A stretch of 25,889 bases of DNA from Chara braunii (lineage: Eukaryota; Streptophyta; Charophyceae; Charales; Characeae): contig BFEA01000159.1 of assembly GCA_003427395.1 (NCBI GenBank), positions 339,989-365,877 on the forward strand, written 5' to 3'. How positions within the stretch are numbered: position 1 is the stretch's first letter; each line of letters opens with the position of its first letter. The translations under genes were made by a program, and so were the position numbers. Below the pieces are notes generated by a model that saw nothing but the letters and a program-made list of their open reading frames with translations, had not been told where the DNA came from and did not search any database. Below, in pieces: positions 1 to 7,240 of this stretch.

Positions 1-25
1 TTTTTTTTTTTTTTTTTTTTTTTTT
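1..25 (-). repeat. poly(T) tract, possible poly(A) tail of a minus-strand retrocopy
   Basis: The window opens with 25 consecutive T. Read on the minus strand this is a poly(A) tail whose source would be the sequence just to the right. No element could be recognised in 26-348. Confidence 0.5.
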
Positions 26-348
26 ACAGAAGCGACCGGACGTTGGCTTGCCCGACCCCCAAAAGTCGCCTCGCGTTAACAGCCGCGACTTCGAAAAAAC
101 AACAGGGAGGCACTGGTGGTTTAAACTCGCTGGCCAAGACCAGCGGGATACCTGCTGGTATTTGGGATTTATGTGTGCGAAGCTCTTCCTCTGATTGGCT
201 GAGCTCAAGGCGTACATGCAGAATATGCATATGCTGCGTAGCCGCCATCTGATTGAGCGCAGTCCCTCGCTCAGTCCCACGCTCAAAGCCGCTCGAGCGG
301 TGTTCGAGCGGGCATGAGAACATTTGTTTCTCGGGTGACAAATAATCA
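26..348. other. unassigned sequence with short palindromes
   Basis: No gene was recognised. A 7-bp inverted repeat AAGTCGC/GCGACTT lies at 63-69 and 85-91. A perfect 12-base palindrome CCGCTCGAGCGG lies at 289-300. Open frames exist on both strands, but neither shows a recognisable domain. Confidence 0.4.
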
Positions 349-363
349 AAAATTTACATATAC

Positions 364-470
364 CTGCTGACGGGTCGGCGAAACTCGGACGAAACAGTTT
401 GTCACAGCCCCTGGTTTGTTGTCCTCTTCTCCCTCTCTGCCTACGGTTTACCGGGCAGCTCTGTTCAACA
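364..470 (+). ncRNA. degraded hammerhead-ribozyme-like module (copy 1)
   Basis: This segment is homologous over about 107 bp to the module at 6091-6196. The core reads CTGACGG (367-373), a stem II strand GTCGG (374-378), a 7-nt loop, CGGAC (386-390), then GAA (391-393) and ACAG (394-397). Compared with a working hammerhead, the conserved A9 is G and stem II has one G-G mismatch, so activity is doubtful. The stem III partner CTGT is at 461-464, and TGTC/GGCA (400-403, 454-457) can extend the stem with one G-U wobble. That pairing survives although the sequence differs from copy 2. Hammerheads are self-cleaving RNAs known in retrozymes and Penelope-like elements. Assigning this copy to either class is inference. 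Confidence 0.4.
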
Positions 471-990
471 ATATATAAGGTTGAAGATATTTTCGAGATC
501 TAATTGCCAGCCACCGACGCTTTGGATGCATCATGACAAACACCCCATTCCTACTCATTCGGAGTTTTGGCGCATGGCCAGCGGTGCATCTAGGCCCTGA
601 GCATTTGCGGCCACTGCTTAAACACCGGTACTTAGCCCAGCTATTGATGCCGAGCCGAAATATGTCCTGCACGTCAAGCTCTGACGCGCCTGGAGGGAAT
701 GGGAACCCGTAGGGGACATTTTTCGTATGGCACAGGTACCGCGTCTTTCGTATGGCACAGGTACCGCGTCTTACGCTGGACCTGCCGCCAACAACCGGAA
801 CAAAATCATGCAGTGTTTCCACTCGTGCAGCATTGCCAGCCTGGCCAAAAGTGCAGTCAGATGCATTCGCAAAAGAGCAGCACGAGGCAAAAAAGAAGGA
901 AACACCAAGGGCTTGATTGCTCCCTGCCACTCACGCGGGAGTTCACGTCAGAAAAGACGTAAAAAAGAAGAAACTGATCCCTCAGCATAG
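471..990. other. unassigned sequence with a 25-bp tandem duplication
   Basis: No gene was recognised. Two direct copies of a 25-bp unit containing TTTCGTATGGCACAGG start at 721 and 746. The minus strand is open for 160 codons (448-930), but its translation has no recognisable domain and the frame crosses the hammerhead-like module, so it is not called as a gene. Confidence 0.4.
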
Positions 991-1343
991 TCAGAGGCCC
1001 GCCTCTCATGGCAAGCCTTGAGGAAAACAGCCGTAATGGTTGGGCTTCCCTCCACTACTTCCCACATACCCACACGACAAAGACCTTGAAATGTGCTTTT
1101 ACATGTTCTAGCGGAGGATTCAGTCTCATTTTGCACATTTGGAGAGCAGGGAAGCAATGCCCTTGATTTGCCCTGAGGCTCGCTCCACTACTCTCCAAAT
1201 GACAATGTGCGAAATGAGACTGAATCCTCCTCTAGAACATGGAAACGTACAATTGTGGTGTGGGCATGTGGGAAGTAGTGGAGAAAGGGGCAACCTATGC
1301 TTCCTCCAGTTCTGCCATTACTGGCGGGCCTCTGACAACCAAC
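991..1343. mobile_element. foldback (long inverted-repeat) element
   Basis: Two arms of about 155 bp face each other around a loop of roughly 40 nt. The left arm (991-1147) begins TCAGAGGCCCGCC and contains CTCCACTACTTCCCACAT and GGATTCAGTCTCATTTTG. The right arm (1190-1343) carries the matching complements and ends GGCGGGCCTCTGA. The arms are imperfect, with several indels in their outer third. No coding capacity was seen. This is the shape of a foldback or MITE-like element. No clear target-site duplication was found, so its class is open. Confidence 0.6.
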
Positions 1344-2058
1344 CTATCCCTCAGCTACAATACAGTTATGACCAGATTACCCCTTCCACTTTCTTTTGGA
1401 GGACTCATTTTGCACATTTGGAAATTGGTGCAACAATCTGGTAGGCGAGTCTGCAGGGCGTTTTCTTTCCTTCTGCCCACCGAGTGGCGGGTACATCTTT
1501 GTTTTAGTTTTTTCTTTTTCACAGCACTTCTCCGTTTCGTTTGTTTTTGTTTTCTTTTACTTGTCTGGGCAATACTGCGGCCGTGCATGTAGACACACAT
1601 GCCCACTTGCCCTTTTCCTTAGGCCCTACAGCATCTTCTTCCATTGCACTTCCGGGCCTTGCCCAACCCGTGGAAGTTGCGGGGCATTAACGACATCGAC
1701 CCGCGGCTGATGTATTTGGCAAGTACTGGTGGTTTAACATGTCCACCATGAGCCAGGCAAGCTCACCTGGGAAGATACTCGCCATGTCTTGTCTTTCATG
1801 CATGTCGAGAACAGTGGAGAGAAGCCCCAATTCTGCCCTCGACATTTCTTTACAGCCCAGGTTGTTGTAGCGGTCGGGGATCGACTAAGGGCAGGTGCTG
1901 TCGTCAGAGCGCTAGAGCGCTGGAACGGAAGCTTCCCAATACGCAAGCCCCAGTGATTGACGCCACAGAAATACCACTGCACGGGGATATTCCGCCCCCC
2001 GGAGAACTTCCGATTCTGCCCTTGGCATTGATGGAAGGAAAGAAGACCATTCAATTTC
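1344..2058. other. unassigned sequence
   Basis: No gene was recognised. A fragment at about 1397-1426 repeats the inner-arm sequence of the upstream foldback (CTCATTTTGCACATTTGG), so a partial copy may lie here. 1500-1560 is T-rich. A minus-strand open frame (1734-2081) has no recognisable domain. Confidence 0.35.
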
Positions 2059-2059
2059 A

Positions 2060-2089
2060 TGAACTGAGTGATTGACACCACTCAGTTCA
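2060..2089. repeat. perfect 11-bp hairpin
   Basis: TGAACTGAGTG (2060-2070) and CACTCAGTTCA (2079-2089) are perfect complements separated by 8 nt. The hairpin is followed after 18 bases by a run of 12 T (2108-2119). Nothing else supports a terminator, so it is listed as structure only. Confidence 0.5.
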
Positions 2090-2140
2090 CCGGAGTGTGA
2101 GGATTTGTTTTTTTTTTTTACAAGTGCCCGTCAGAGCCTA

Positions 2141-2254
2141 CTAGGGGGTGCGGTAGAGGACCAGCCTCCCCTAGCGAGACCAGCTCCCAGCCGCTCCATG
2201 TATTGGGTGGGGAGCTTCACCAACTGGAAAACAGGCCCAGCGTACCCATTTTAA
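2141..2254. mobile_element. three-hairpin short element, copy S1
   Basis: This is a relative of the copies at 5544-5645 and 6308-6406. Hairpin 1 pairs CTAGGGG (2141-2147) with CCCCTAG (2168-2174). Hairpin 2 pairs GCTCC (2193-2197) with GGAGC (2211-2215). Hairpin 3 pairs CTGG (2224-2227) with CCAG (2237-2240). The hairpin 1 sequence differs from the other copies while staying paired. A T12 run at 2108-2119 precedes it, which would be a poly(A) tail if the element reads on the minus strand. The most economical reading is a short interspersed structured RNA element of unknown family. Confidence 0.5.
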
Positions 2255-2740
2255 CATCATCGTTGAACATCATAATACATCATTGAACATCGTTTGAATG
2301 GTGCTTCAGCATCTCGTGGCTAAGTCTCACAATGGGGAGAGGCCCCTTCAGGATTGTGTTAATCATCACAGGAACCAAATTCTACAACCATCAAGTTAGG
2401 TGTCCAGCTGTCGCTGAAATTGGGCATCGCTCCACCACTTACCACATGCACAAAAGAGACAAAAAATGTGGCAATGTCTCTTGGGAACGATTCATTCTAA
2501 GTTTGCACATTTTGTCAGTAGCACAGCGCGGCCCATCATCCCTTGTGCCCCAGCATGCATAAATCCAACAAATGGACGAATTTGAGGACAGACAGAATGC
2601 GGACTACATCAAATTAGGTGCCCTGAGATTATCCCTCGTCCCACGGTTCACATCATAGGAGACCACAACAGAGAGGCCACAGACGACAGAAAGGAGAGAA
2701 GGGAGTTGAGCAAACAGAACAACTGACAGACACAGACATC
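2255..2740. other. unassigned sequence
   Basis: No gene was recognised. 2256-2297 contains several near-copies of ATCATTGAACATC in tandem. The rest shows no domain, RNA gene or long repeat. Confidence 0.35.
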
Positions 2741-2791
2741 ATGACACCAGCTGGACAGACGACATGGGAGTTGTGTCAGTAGCCTACGCAA

Positions 2792-2838
<47 letters not shown>

Positions 2839-2909
2839 GGATTTAGGAATGGTAAAACAGAGAGATAATGACACCAGCTGTGGAGAGTTGTGTGAGTAGG
2901 CTATGCAAG
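2741..2909. repeat. direct repeat flanking a (CT)20 microsatellite
   Basis: Two related segments of about 45 bp, 2741-2790 and 2868-2909, share ATGACACCAGCTG, GAGTTGTGT and AGTAGSCTAYGCAA. Between them is an uninterrupted (CT)n run at 2794-2834. The first copy carries a small extra segment. This fits a local duplication around a microsatellite. Confidence 0.75.
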
Positions 2910-2993
2910 CAAAAGGGACACCCTACGTGCCCCCAGCACTCGGGTTTAGGGTCCCTTTTTCCCCCGCATAACATATTCATTTTTCTCCCACAG

Positions 2994-3177
2994 GTTGGGC
3001 CAGCAAAGTCCAAAAGATCCAGTGATTTGATCAATTGTGCATAAGCGAAGTCAAACAGGTTCGAAAACCTCCAGTCAAAACCATAGTTGGGCCAGCAAAG
3101 TCCAAAAGATCCAGTGATTTGATCAATTGTGCATAAGCGAAGTCAAACAGGTTCGAAAACCTCCAGTCAAAACCATA
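2994..3177. repeat. perfect 92-bp tandem duplication
   Basis: 2994-3085 and 3086-3177 appear identical over all 92 bases, each starting GTTGGGCCAGC and ending AAAACCATA. Identity without drift indicates a recent duplication or an assembly artefact. Confidence 0.9.
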
Positions 3178-3225
3178 AATATTTAATAAGTTCGAAAGAA
3201 TGGAGGGAGCCGACAAAGAAAAACC

Positions 3226-3242
3226 AAAAAAAAAAAAAAAAA
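3226..3242 (+). repeat. poly(A) run of 17
   Basis: This is an uninterrupted A17. It might be the tail of a plus-strand retrocopy, but no element was recognised upstream. Confidence 0.7.
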
Positions 3243-3656
3243 GTTCCACTTCACGAAACCAATCCATTGGTACTCGTTACGATTAATATACAAAAGCCAC
3301 ATCAACCTACAGTCAACCTAAACATTCAGTGATCCGCACCCTGAGTTATTTTGTACACTGCACTGTGCGTTCAGGTAGATGTAGACTCCAGCATTCACGA
3401 CCTGTAGGCTAGCTTCCTACACATACCCTCGAAAAAACAAGCAGCACAAAAAGACAGCGTCCCCACCCGCCATACGTTTATCTCTAAACAACCATCTAGG
3501 TGCTACGAGTCCCAACCCTAAAACCTATAATGTACAGCCCCCAAGTAGTAGACTTCCCTAGCTACGGTGGCAGCACGCACAGCTCCGGCCAACTTAACTC
3601 TCTCCTCTACTTCCATAAACCGTTGCCACCCGAAAGTATCACTCCGATCCTGCACA
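3243..3656. other. unassigned sequence
   Basis: No gene, RNA gene or repeat was recognised in this stretch. Confidence 0.3.
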
Positions 3657-4462
3657 GCATACACATCACACAAGGACCACCAACAAGGACCGTGTAAGCA
3701 ACCGCACTAGTGTGCATTATGATAACCCAGCAGCTGCTGCTCGGATTATACTTCAAATTTCCCTTTCATATTGCCAATGAGCAAATTGCAGAAATACCGG
3801 TTCGCAAACGTATCATAGCAACTTTACCGGTCTGCACAGGTATGGTGACAAACGAACACGTACGCAAGCAACCAGCTTAAAGTTTGGGCAAACTGCAGAA
3901 ATACCGGTTTCAAAACGTATCGTAGCAACTTCACCAGTCTGTGCAGGTATGGTGGTTACACACAAACACATTTGGGAGCAGCCCAGCCTCTTTTGAGGTG
4001 TATCCATGCAGAAATACCGGTCCGTGACGTTTCAGTTGCAAATATACTGTGTTGTACCTGGTTTTGCAACAGAGGACCTGTTTGCCTTGCTTCAGGCCAA
4101 GCCGACATGACCCCTGTTACGGTACATCTGTGCACAGAAACCTCTGAAAAACGGGATTAAACATTTCTGCAAGTTCACCAGTATATTTGCCAGCATACGT
4201 GCACGGGCCGGTAATGTTCCCACAACACGTTCTCAAACTAGTATTTCTGCAATTTGCCATTTTGCTTCTTCTATTTCTCTCTTCTTGTTCTTCTTCTTCT
4301 CCTACTCCTCCTCCCTTTTCGTTTCTTTTCACCCGTTACGTAGTGTGTTCATACACTAACGAGCAGCATGACTGAATGATGACTGTATGCAATTGAGAGT
4401 GCTGTTGTGGTAGCATACACATCACAAAACCACCACCAGCAAGGAGTGTGTAAGCAAAAACA
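3657..4462. mobile_element. composite element of nested direct and inverted repeats
   Basis: The ends are direct copies of about 50 bp (3657-3705 and 4413-4462), both starting GCATACACATCACA and containing GTGTAAGCAA. Inside is a diverged tandem unit of 107-113 bp marked by TGCAGAAATACCGG: copy 1 at 3781-3888, copy 2 at 3889-4000, partial copy 3 at 4005-4034. The same unit occurs inverted at 4191-4257, where GTATTTCTGCAATTTGC (4241-4257) is the exact complement of 3781-3797. A further inverted fragment lies near 4163-4190. No coding sequence was seen. The layout suggests a foldback element or a decayed satellite patch. Confidence 0.55.
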
Positions 4463-4670
4463 CCGAAGTGACAAGTGAAGAGTGCCATTGTGCTATCTGG
4501 TAAGGTGGAGGGCAACCGACTCACAAGAAGGTGGCTACTGAGGGGGTAAGTCCTGCCGAGGGGGGGATCGTGGTGTGATGGTGGTTTGGTGAATAGGGTT
4601 TTTCCTTCCCCTTTCTCATTATATATATATGGCGGTGCTTCTCAAGTTCTTTTTTCATCAGACAGAGACT
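4463..4670. other. unassigned sequence
   Basis: No gene or repeat was recognised apart from a short (AT)5 at about 4620-4630. Confidence 0.3.
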
Positions 4671-4676
4671 CCGAGA

Positions 4677-4764
<88 letters not shown>

Positions 4765-4813
4765 CAGTGCGTGTATTCGTGTGCGTGCGTGTGTGTGTGT
4801 GTGTATGTGTGTA
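4671..4813. repeat. compound (GA)n/(GT)n microsatellite
   Basis: Runs of GA (to about 4723), GT (about 4724-4738), GA again (4739-4764) and an interrupted GT-rich tract (4767-4812) follow one another. The open frames across it are low-complexity artefacts. Confidence 0.95.
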
Positions 4814-4934
4814 CGCCCAGCACATCATGGCTAATTTTTCAGCCCCCAATTACTGGAAGTACTGATGGCTTAACAAGTTGCAGTCTTTGGGTTTTCTTCA
4901 GATCATTCAGGAGGTTTTGCACAAAGACCTTCAG

Positions 4935-4980
<46 letters not shown>
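4935..4980 (+). repeat. poly(A) run of about 46
   Basis: 46 consecutive A directly precede the tRNA-like SINE head. It may be the tail of a retrocopy ending here or the insertion site used by the SINE. No source element was recognised in 4814-4934. Confidence 0.8.
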
Positions 4981-4981
<1 letters not shown>

Positions 4982-5225
4982 ACCCCGAGTGTCTGGCCCA
5001 GTGGTTAGGGCACCGGTTGGGACAGTTCATAGAATCAGTAACTTAGTAGGAGATAGATAATAATTGTTCAGAATTTCTCAGCCCAAGCCAAGTAACGGCC
5101 CGAGTAACTATCTGATTTTCCCAATCTGGTAATGTTCTCAAGGGTTGCTGGGCCTGATTCCCAGAACGTGAATCTCCCCACCAAGCGATTGGACCAAAAG
5201 AAATATAAAAATAAAAATAAAAATC
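4982..5225 (+). mobile_element. SINE with a tRNA-like head
   Basis: Shortly after the poly(A) run a segment resembles a tRNA-derived Pol III promoter. An A-box-like TGGCCCAGTGG is at 4994-5004, followed by TTAGGGCACCGG. A degraded B-box-like AGTTCATAGAATC lies at 5025-5036. A body of about 165 bp follows, then an A-rich tail of AAAAT repeats (about 5200-5222), a common SINE ending. The body sequence from about 5022 recurs at 5257-5350, so the family has at least a second fragment here. A tRNA-derived SINE is the best reading, but the B box is weak and the source tRNA is not identifiable. Confidence 0.5.
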
Positions 5226-5256
5226 AAGGTGCTCGTTAATTGGTCTTTAGACCCTT

Positions 5257-5350
5257 CAGTTCATAGAATACGCAGTAGTTGTAGGAGATTGTTCACAGAA
5301 TTTTTCAGCCACAGACAGGTAATGGCCCCAGCAACTATTAGAATTTTCTC
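5257..5350 (+). mobile_element. partial second copy of the SINE body
   Basis: CAGTTCATAGAAT, GTAGGAGAT, CAGAATTT.TCAGCC and GGCCC.AGYAACTAT recur in the same order as in 5024-5125, with indels. The tRNA-like head and A-rich tail are absent. It is therefore a fragment or a local duplication of the neighbouring SINE. Confidence 0.6.
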
Positions 5351-5543
5351 TTTTTTGTCTTTTTTTTGTTTTTAACCACCACTACCTTGGGACTGCGAGC
5401 CTTAAATTCAAATTCGGCCATAACGCGCCGTCGATGAAAAATATCAACAGCGGTGTCACGGCTACTTTTCAGGAGTAGGCTATGGACGCCTGCGGCCGAC
5501 ATATAGGAAAGGTAGCCCTGGTTTAAGAGAACAACCCGACCGG
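5351..5543. other. unassigned sequence
   Basis: T-rich at 5345-5375, otherwise nothing recognised. Confidence 0.3.
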
Positions 5544-5645
5544 ATGCTATGGGTGCTGATAACGAGCAGGCACCTCTCGCACAGTCGGGAAGGCTCCATC
5601 TATTGGTGGGGAGGAGCACCTGCTGGAAAGCATGTCCAGCGTCCC
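5544..5645. mobile_element. three-hairpin short element, copy S2
   Basis: Hairpin 1 pairs GGTGC (5552-5556) with GCACC (5570-5574) around a TGATAACGAGCAG-type loop shared with copy S3. Hairpin 2 pairs GCTCC (5593-5597) with GGAGC (5613-5617). Hairpin 3 pairs GCTGGA (5622-5627) with TCCAGC (5635-5640), perfect in both S2 and S3 although the loops differ. The element then reads GTCCC. Protein reading frames do not align between copies, which argues for an RNA or DNA structure rather than a coding fragment. Confidence 0.55.
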
Positions 5646-5930
5646 TGAACCTTGTTGTTGTTTGTGTGAACAGACATGCCATTGTAATGACAGCAACCTA
5701 CTGGGCTCACCTACTGAGGATAAAGTTTGGCAGGTAGAACTACACAGCAGCCTGAGTTGCTTGCCGACACGACAGCCACAGGTAAGTGATAGTATACTCC
5801 GATCTCCTGGCTGCTGCTGGGAGGGTTGGTAACCGGTTCTACGTAATGTTCTGCTACACCCCATTCATCCTGTTGTCGTAATTGTTCACTTGAACAGCAA
5901 TGTACTTGCAGTTACAGCAAGCTGCAAGGA
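5646..5930. other. unassigned sequence with a consensus 5' splice-site match
   Basis: CAG|GTAAGT, a perfect consensus splice donor, is at 5779-5787. The open frames around it show no recognisable domain, and no acceptor or exon could be defined, so no gene is called. Confidence 0.3.
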
Positions 5931-6040
5931 TCAATCAATCAGTCAACCAATCAATCAATCAATCAACCAACCAACCAATCAATCAACCAATCAACCAATC
6001 AATCACTCAACCAACCAATTAATCAATCAATCAATCAATC
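5931..6040. repeat. (AATC/AACC)n microsatellite, left block
   Basis: Tetranucleotide repeats of AATC and AACC type run for about 110 bases up to the hammerhead module. Confidence 0.95.
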
Positions 6041-6044
6041 ATTT

Positions 6045-6209
6045 TTATTTTTATTTTTATACACTCAGGACAAATATATGTATATATAGCCTCCTGATGA
6101 GTCGGTGAAACTCCGACGAAACAGTTTGCCACAGCCCCTCATTTGTTGTCCTCTTCTCACTCTCTGCCTACGTTTACCGGGCAGCGCTGTTTGACTATAT
6201 ATCTTTCTC
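6045..6209 (+). ncRNA. hammerhead-ribozyme-like module with intact catalytic core (copy 2)
   Basis: The conserved hammerhead core is complete: CTGATGA (6094-6100), a 5-bp stem II GTCGG/CCGAC (6101-6105, 6113-6117) closing a 7-nt loop, then GAA (6118-6120) and ACAG (6121-6124). In a type I topology the stem III partner is CTGT at 6187-6190, with a second block TGCC/GGCA (6127-6130, 6180-6183) and about 49 nt beyond it. The cleavage site would follow U6191. Stem I can form distally from ATATATAG (6082-6089) and CTATATAT (6195-6202), but the pairs next to the core are poor, which may slow or abolish cleavage. The family role is RNA self-cleavage by 2'-hydroxyl attack. Hammerheads occur in Penelope-like elements and retrozymes, but no such element ORF lies nearby. 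The module sits inside an (AATC)n tract. Confidence 0.6.
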
Positions 6210-6268
6210 AACCAATCAATCAATCAACCAACCAACCAATCAATCAATCAATCAATCAATCTATCTAT
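6210..6268. repeat. (AATC/AACC)n microsatellite, right block
   Basis: This continues the tetranucleotide repeat on the far side of the hammerhead module, indicating that the module interrupted one microsatellite. Confidence 0.95.
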
Positions 6269-6307
6269 TGTTATTTTATTTATTTTTACCAAAAAACTCC
6301 CATGTAA

Positions 6308-6406
6308 TGCTAGTGGTGCTGATAAGAGCAGACACCACTAGCACTCGGGGGGGCTCCATCTATTTGGTGGGGAGCATCACCTGCTGGAAAACGGGTCCAG
6401 CGTCCC
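6308..6406. mobile_element. three-hairpin short element, copy S3
   Basis: This is the best-preserved copy. Hairpin 1 pairs TGCTAGTGGTG (6308-6318) with CACCACTAGCA (6333-6343), a perfect 11 bp. Hairpin 2 pairs GCTCC (6353-6357) with GGAGC (6371-6375). Hairpin 3 pairs GCTGGA (6383-6388) with TCCAGC (6396-6401). The right end runs into the 153-bp tandem duplication. An A+T-rich stretch lies on its left. Family unknown. Confidence 0.6.
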
Positions 6407-6725
6407 ATTACAGGATTAAAAAAACGAATGAATACAGTCTGGATCAAGAGGAGATAACTGTGAACCCTGCCAGCATTAATTAATACACGCAGGAAAAATA
6501 CTTGCAAGTGCACGTCGTGCGCAAGTTTCCCGACGTCCGGCGCACGGGTCCCACGTCCATTACAGGATGAAAAAAACCGAATGAATACAGTCTGGATCAA
6601 GAGGAGATAACTGTGAACCCTGCCAGCATTAATTAATACACCCAGGAAAAATATATATATATCATACTTGCAAGCGCACGTCGTGCGCAAGTTTCCCGAC
6701 ATCCGGCGCACGGGCCCGACCGTTC
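6401..6725. repeat. tandem duplication, period about 153 bp
   Basis: Copy 1 (6401-6553) and copy 2 (6554-6725) both begin CGTCC(C)ATTACAGGAT. They share GAATGAATACAGTCTGG, GCCAGCATTAATTAATACAC and a hairpin-prone segment with GCACG/CGTGC nested in CTTGC/GCAAG. Copy 2 has an extra (AT)n insertion near 6651-6664. The duplicated unit starts at the right end of three-hairpin copy S3. Confidence 0.85.
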
Positions 6726-6776
6726 CCACGCGGTGCACGAGGTTTGCAGGGAACGGCCCACAGGTGTCGGATCTGT

Positions 6777-6834
6777 CGATTTGTGCGTATCATCCTTGTG
6801 CAGAGGTCGTGCTAATCTTCTCTGTATCGTTCCC
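6777..6834 (-). pseudogene. U6 snRNA pseudogene, copy A
   Basis: The minus strand carries the U6 core: ACGATACAGAGAAGATTAGC (with the ACAGAGA box and AGC triad), then GACCTCTGCACAAGGATGA and CGCACAAATCG. The 5' stem-loop of U6 is missing; the copy starts at GGGAACGATACAG. The 3' end is cut at the CACAAATCG region and has no poly(A), unlike copies B and C. U6 is the catalytic snRNA of the spliceosome. This truncated copy cannot be a working gene. Confidence 0.85.
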
Positions 6835-6944
6835 ATCCCTCCGTTCTTCTCCTCCTCCAGGTCGTCCTCCTCCCCTTCCTTGTCGCCCTCGTCGTTCACG
6901 ACCTCCTCTCCCACCCAGGTAATGTACTAATGAATCTATCGAGG
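6835..6944 (-). repeat. U6-array spacer 1 (pyrimidine-rich on the plus strand)
   Basis: A spacer of about 110 bp joins copy A to the T13 of copy B and recurs, diverged, at 7037-7151 and 7394-7537. On the minus strand it is purine-rich and reads as a Glu/Asp-rich peptide (for example GEEDDLEEE). On the plus strand it contains CTCCAG and CCCACCCAGGTAATG, which resemble splice acceptor and donor sites. Which of these is meaningful, if any, is open. Confidence 0.6.
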
Positions 6945-7036
6945 TTTTTTTTTTTTTCAACCTTTTCTCCTTGTGTGCGTATCATCCTTGCGCAGAGGTT
7001 GCGCAGAGGTCATGCTAATCTTCTCTGTATCGTTAC
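6945..7036 (-). pseudogene. U6 snRNA pseudogene, copy B, with poly(A) tail
   Basis: On the minus strand the U6 sequence runs from ACGATACAGAGAAG to GGAGAAAAGGTTG and is followed by A13 (plus-strand T13, 6945-6957). A tail of A instead of the genomic U run marks it as a reverse-transcribed copy. An 11-bp internal duplication of GCGCAGAGGTT lies near 6990-7011. The U6 5' stem-loop is missing, at the same place as in the other copies. Confidence 0.88.
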
Positions 7037-7151
7037 CATCCCTCCGTTTCGTCTCCTCCTCCAGGTCGTCCTCCTCCCCTTCCTCGCCGCCCTCGTCATT
7101 CACGACCTCCTCCTCTCCCACCCAGGTAATGAACTAATGAATCTATCGAGC
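7037..7151 (-). repeat. U6-array spacer 2
   Basis: A close relative of spacer 1. Shared landmarks include ATCCCTCCGT, CTCCTCCAGGTCGTCC, CTCTCCCACCCAGGTAATG and AATCTATCGAG just before the T13 run of copy C. The minus-strand reading is again rich in Glu and Asp. Confidence 0.8.
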
Positions 7152-7233
7152 TTTTTTTTTTTTTCAACCTTTTCTCGATTTGTGCGTGTCATCCTTTCGC
7201 AGAGGTCGTGCTCATCTTCTCTGTATCATTCCC
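7152..7233 (-). pseudogene. U6 snRNA pseudogene, copy C, with poly(A) tail
   Basis: On the minus strand the copy runs from GGGAATGATACAGAGAAG through GACCTCTGCG and GACACGCACAAATCGAG to AAAAGGTTG, then A13 (plus-strand T13, 7152-7164). It shares the CCTCTGCG variant seen in copies A, B, D and E where the usual plant U6 has CCCCTGCG. Only 7 nt separate it from the inverted copy D. Confidence 0.9.
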
Positions 7234-7240
7234 AAAGATT

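Noticed and set aside
448-930. 160-codon minus-strand open frame
   Set aside because: No domain, composition bias or upstream signal, and it overlaps the end of the hammerhead-like module.
2060-2119. Hairpin followed by T12 as a transcription terminator
   Set aside because: Rho-independent terminators are bacterial. The T run here more likely belongs to the adjacent short element.
3781-4257. CRISPR-like array of spaced repeats
   Set aside because: Units are about 110 bp, diverged, partly inverted and in a eukaryotic context. No cas-like gene is present.
4521-4865. Open frames of about 60-100 codons on both strands
   Set aside because: They are translations of the (GA)n/(GT)n microsatellite.
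4771-5060. Frames encoding a long Lys or Phe run
   Set aside because: They cross the A46 tract and are artefacts of homopolymer sequence.
5779-5787. Perfect splice donor CAG|GTAAGT as evidence of a host gene
   Set aside because: A nine-base match is expected by chance at this scale, and no acceptor or conserved exon could be paired with it.
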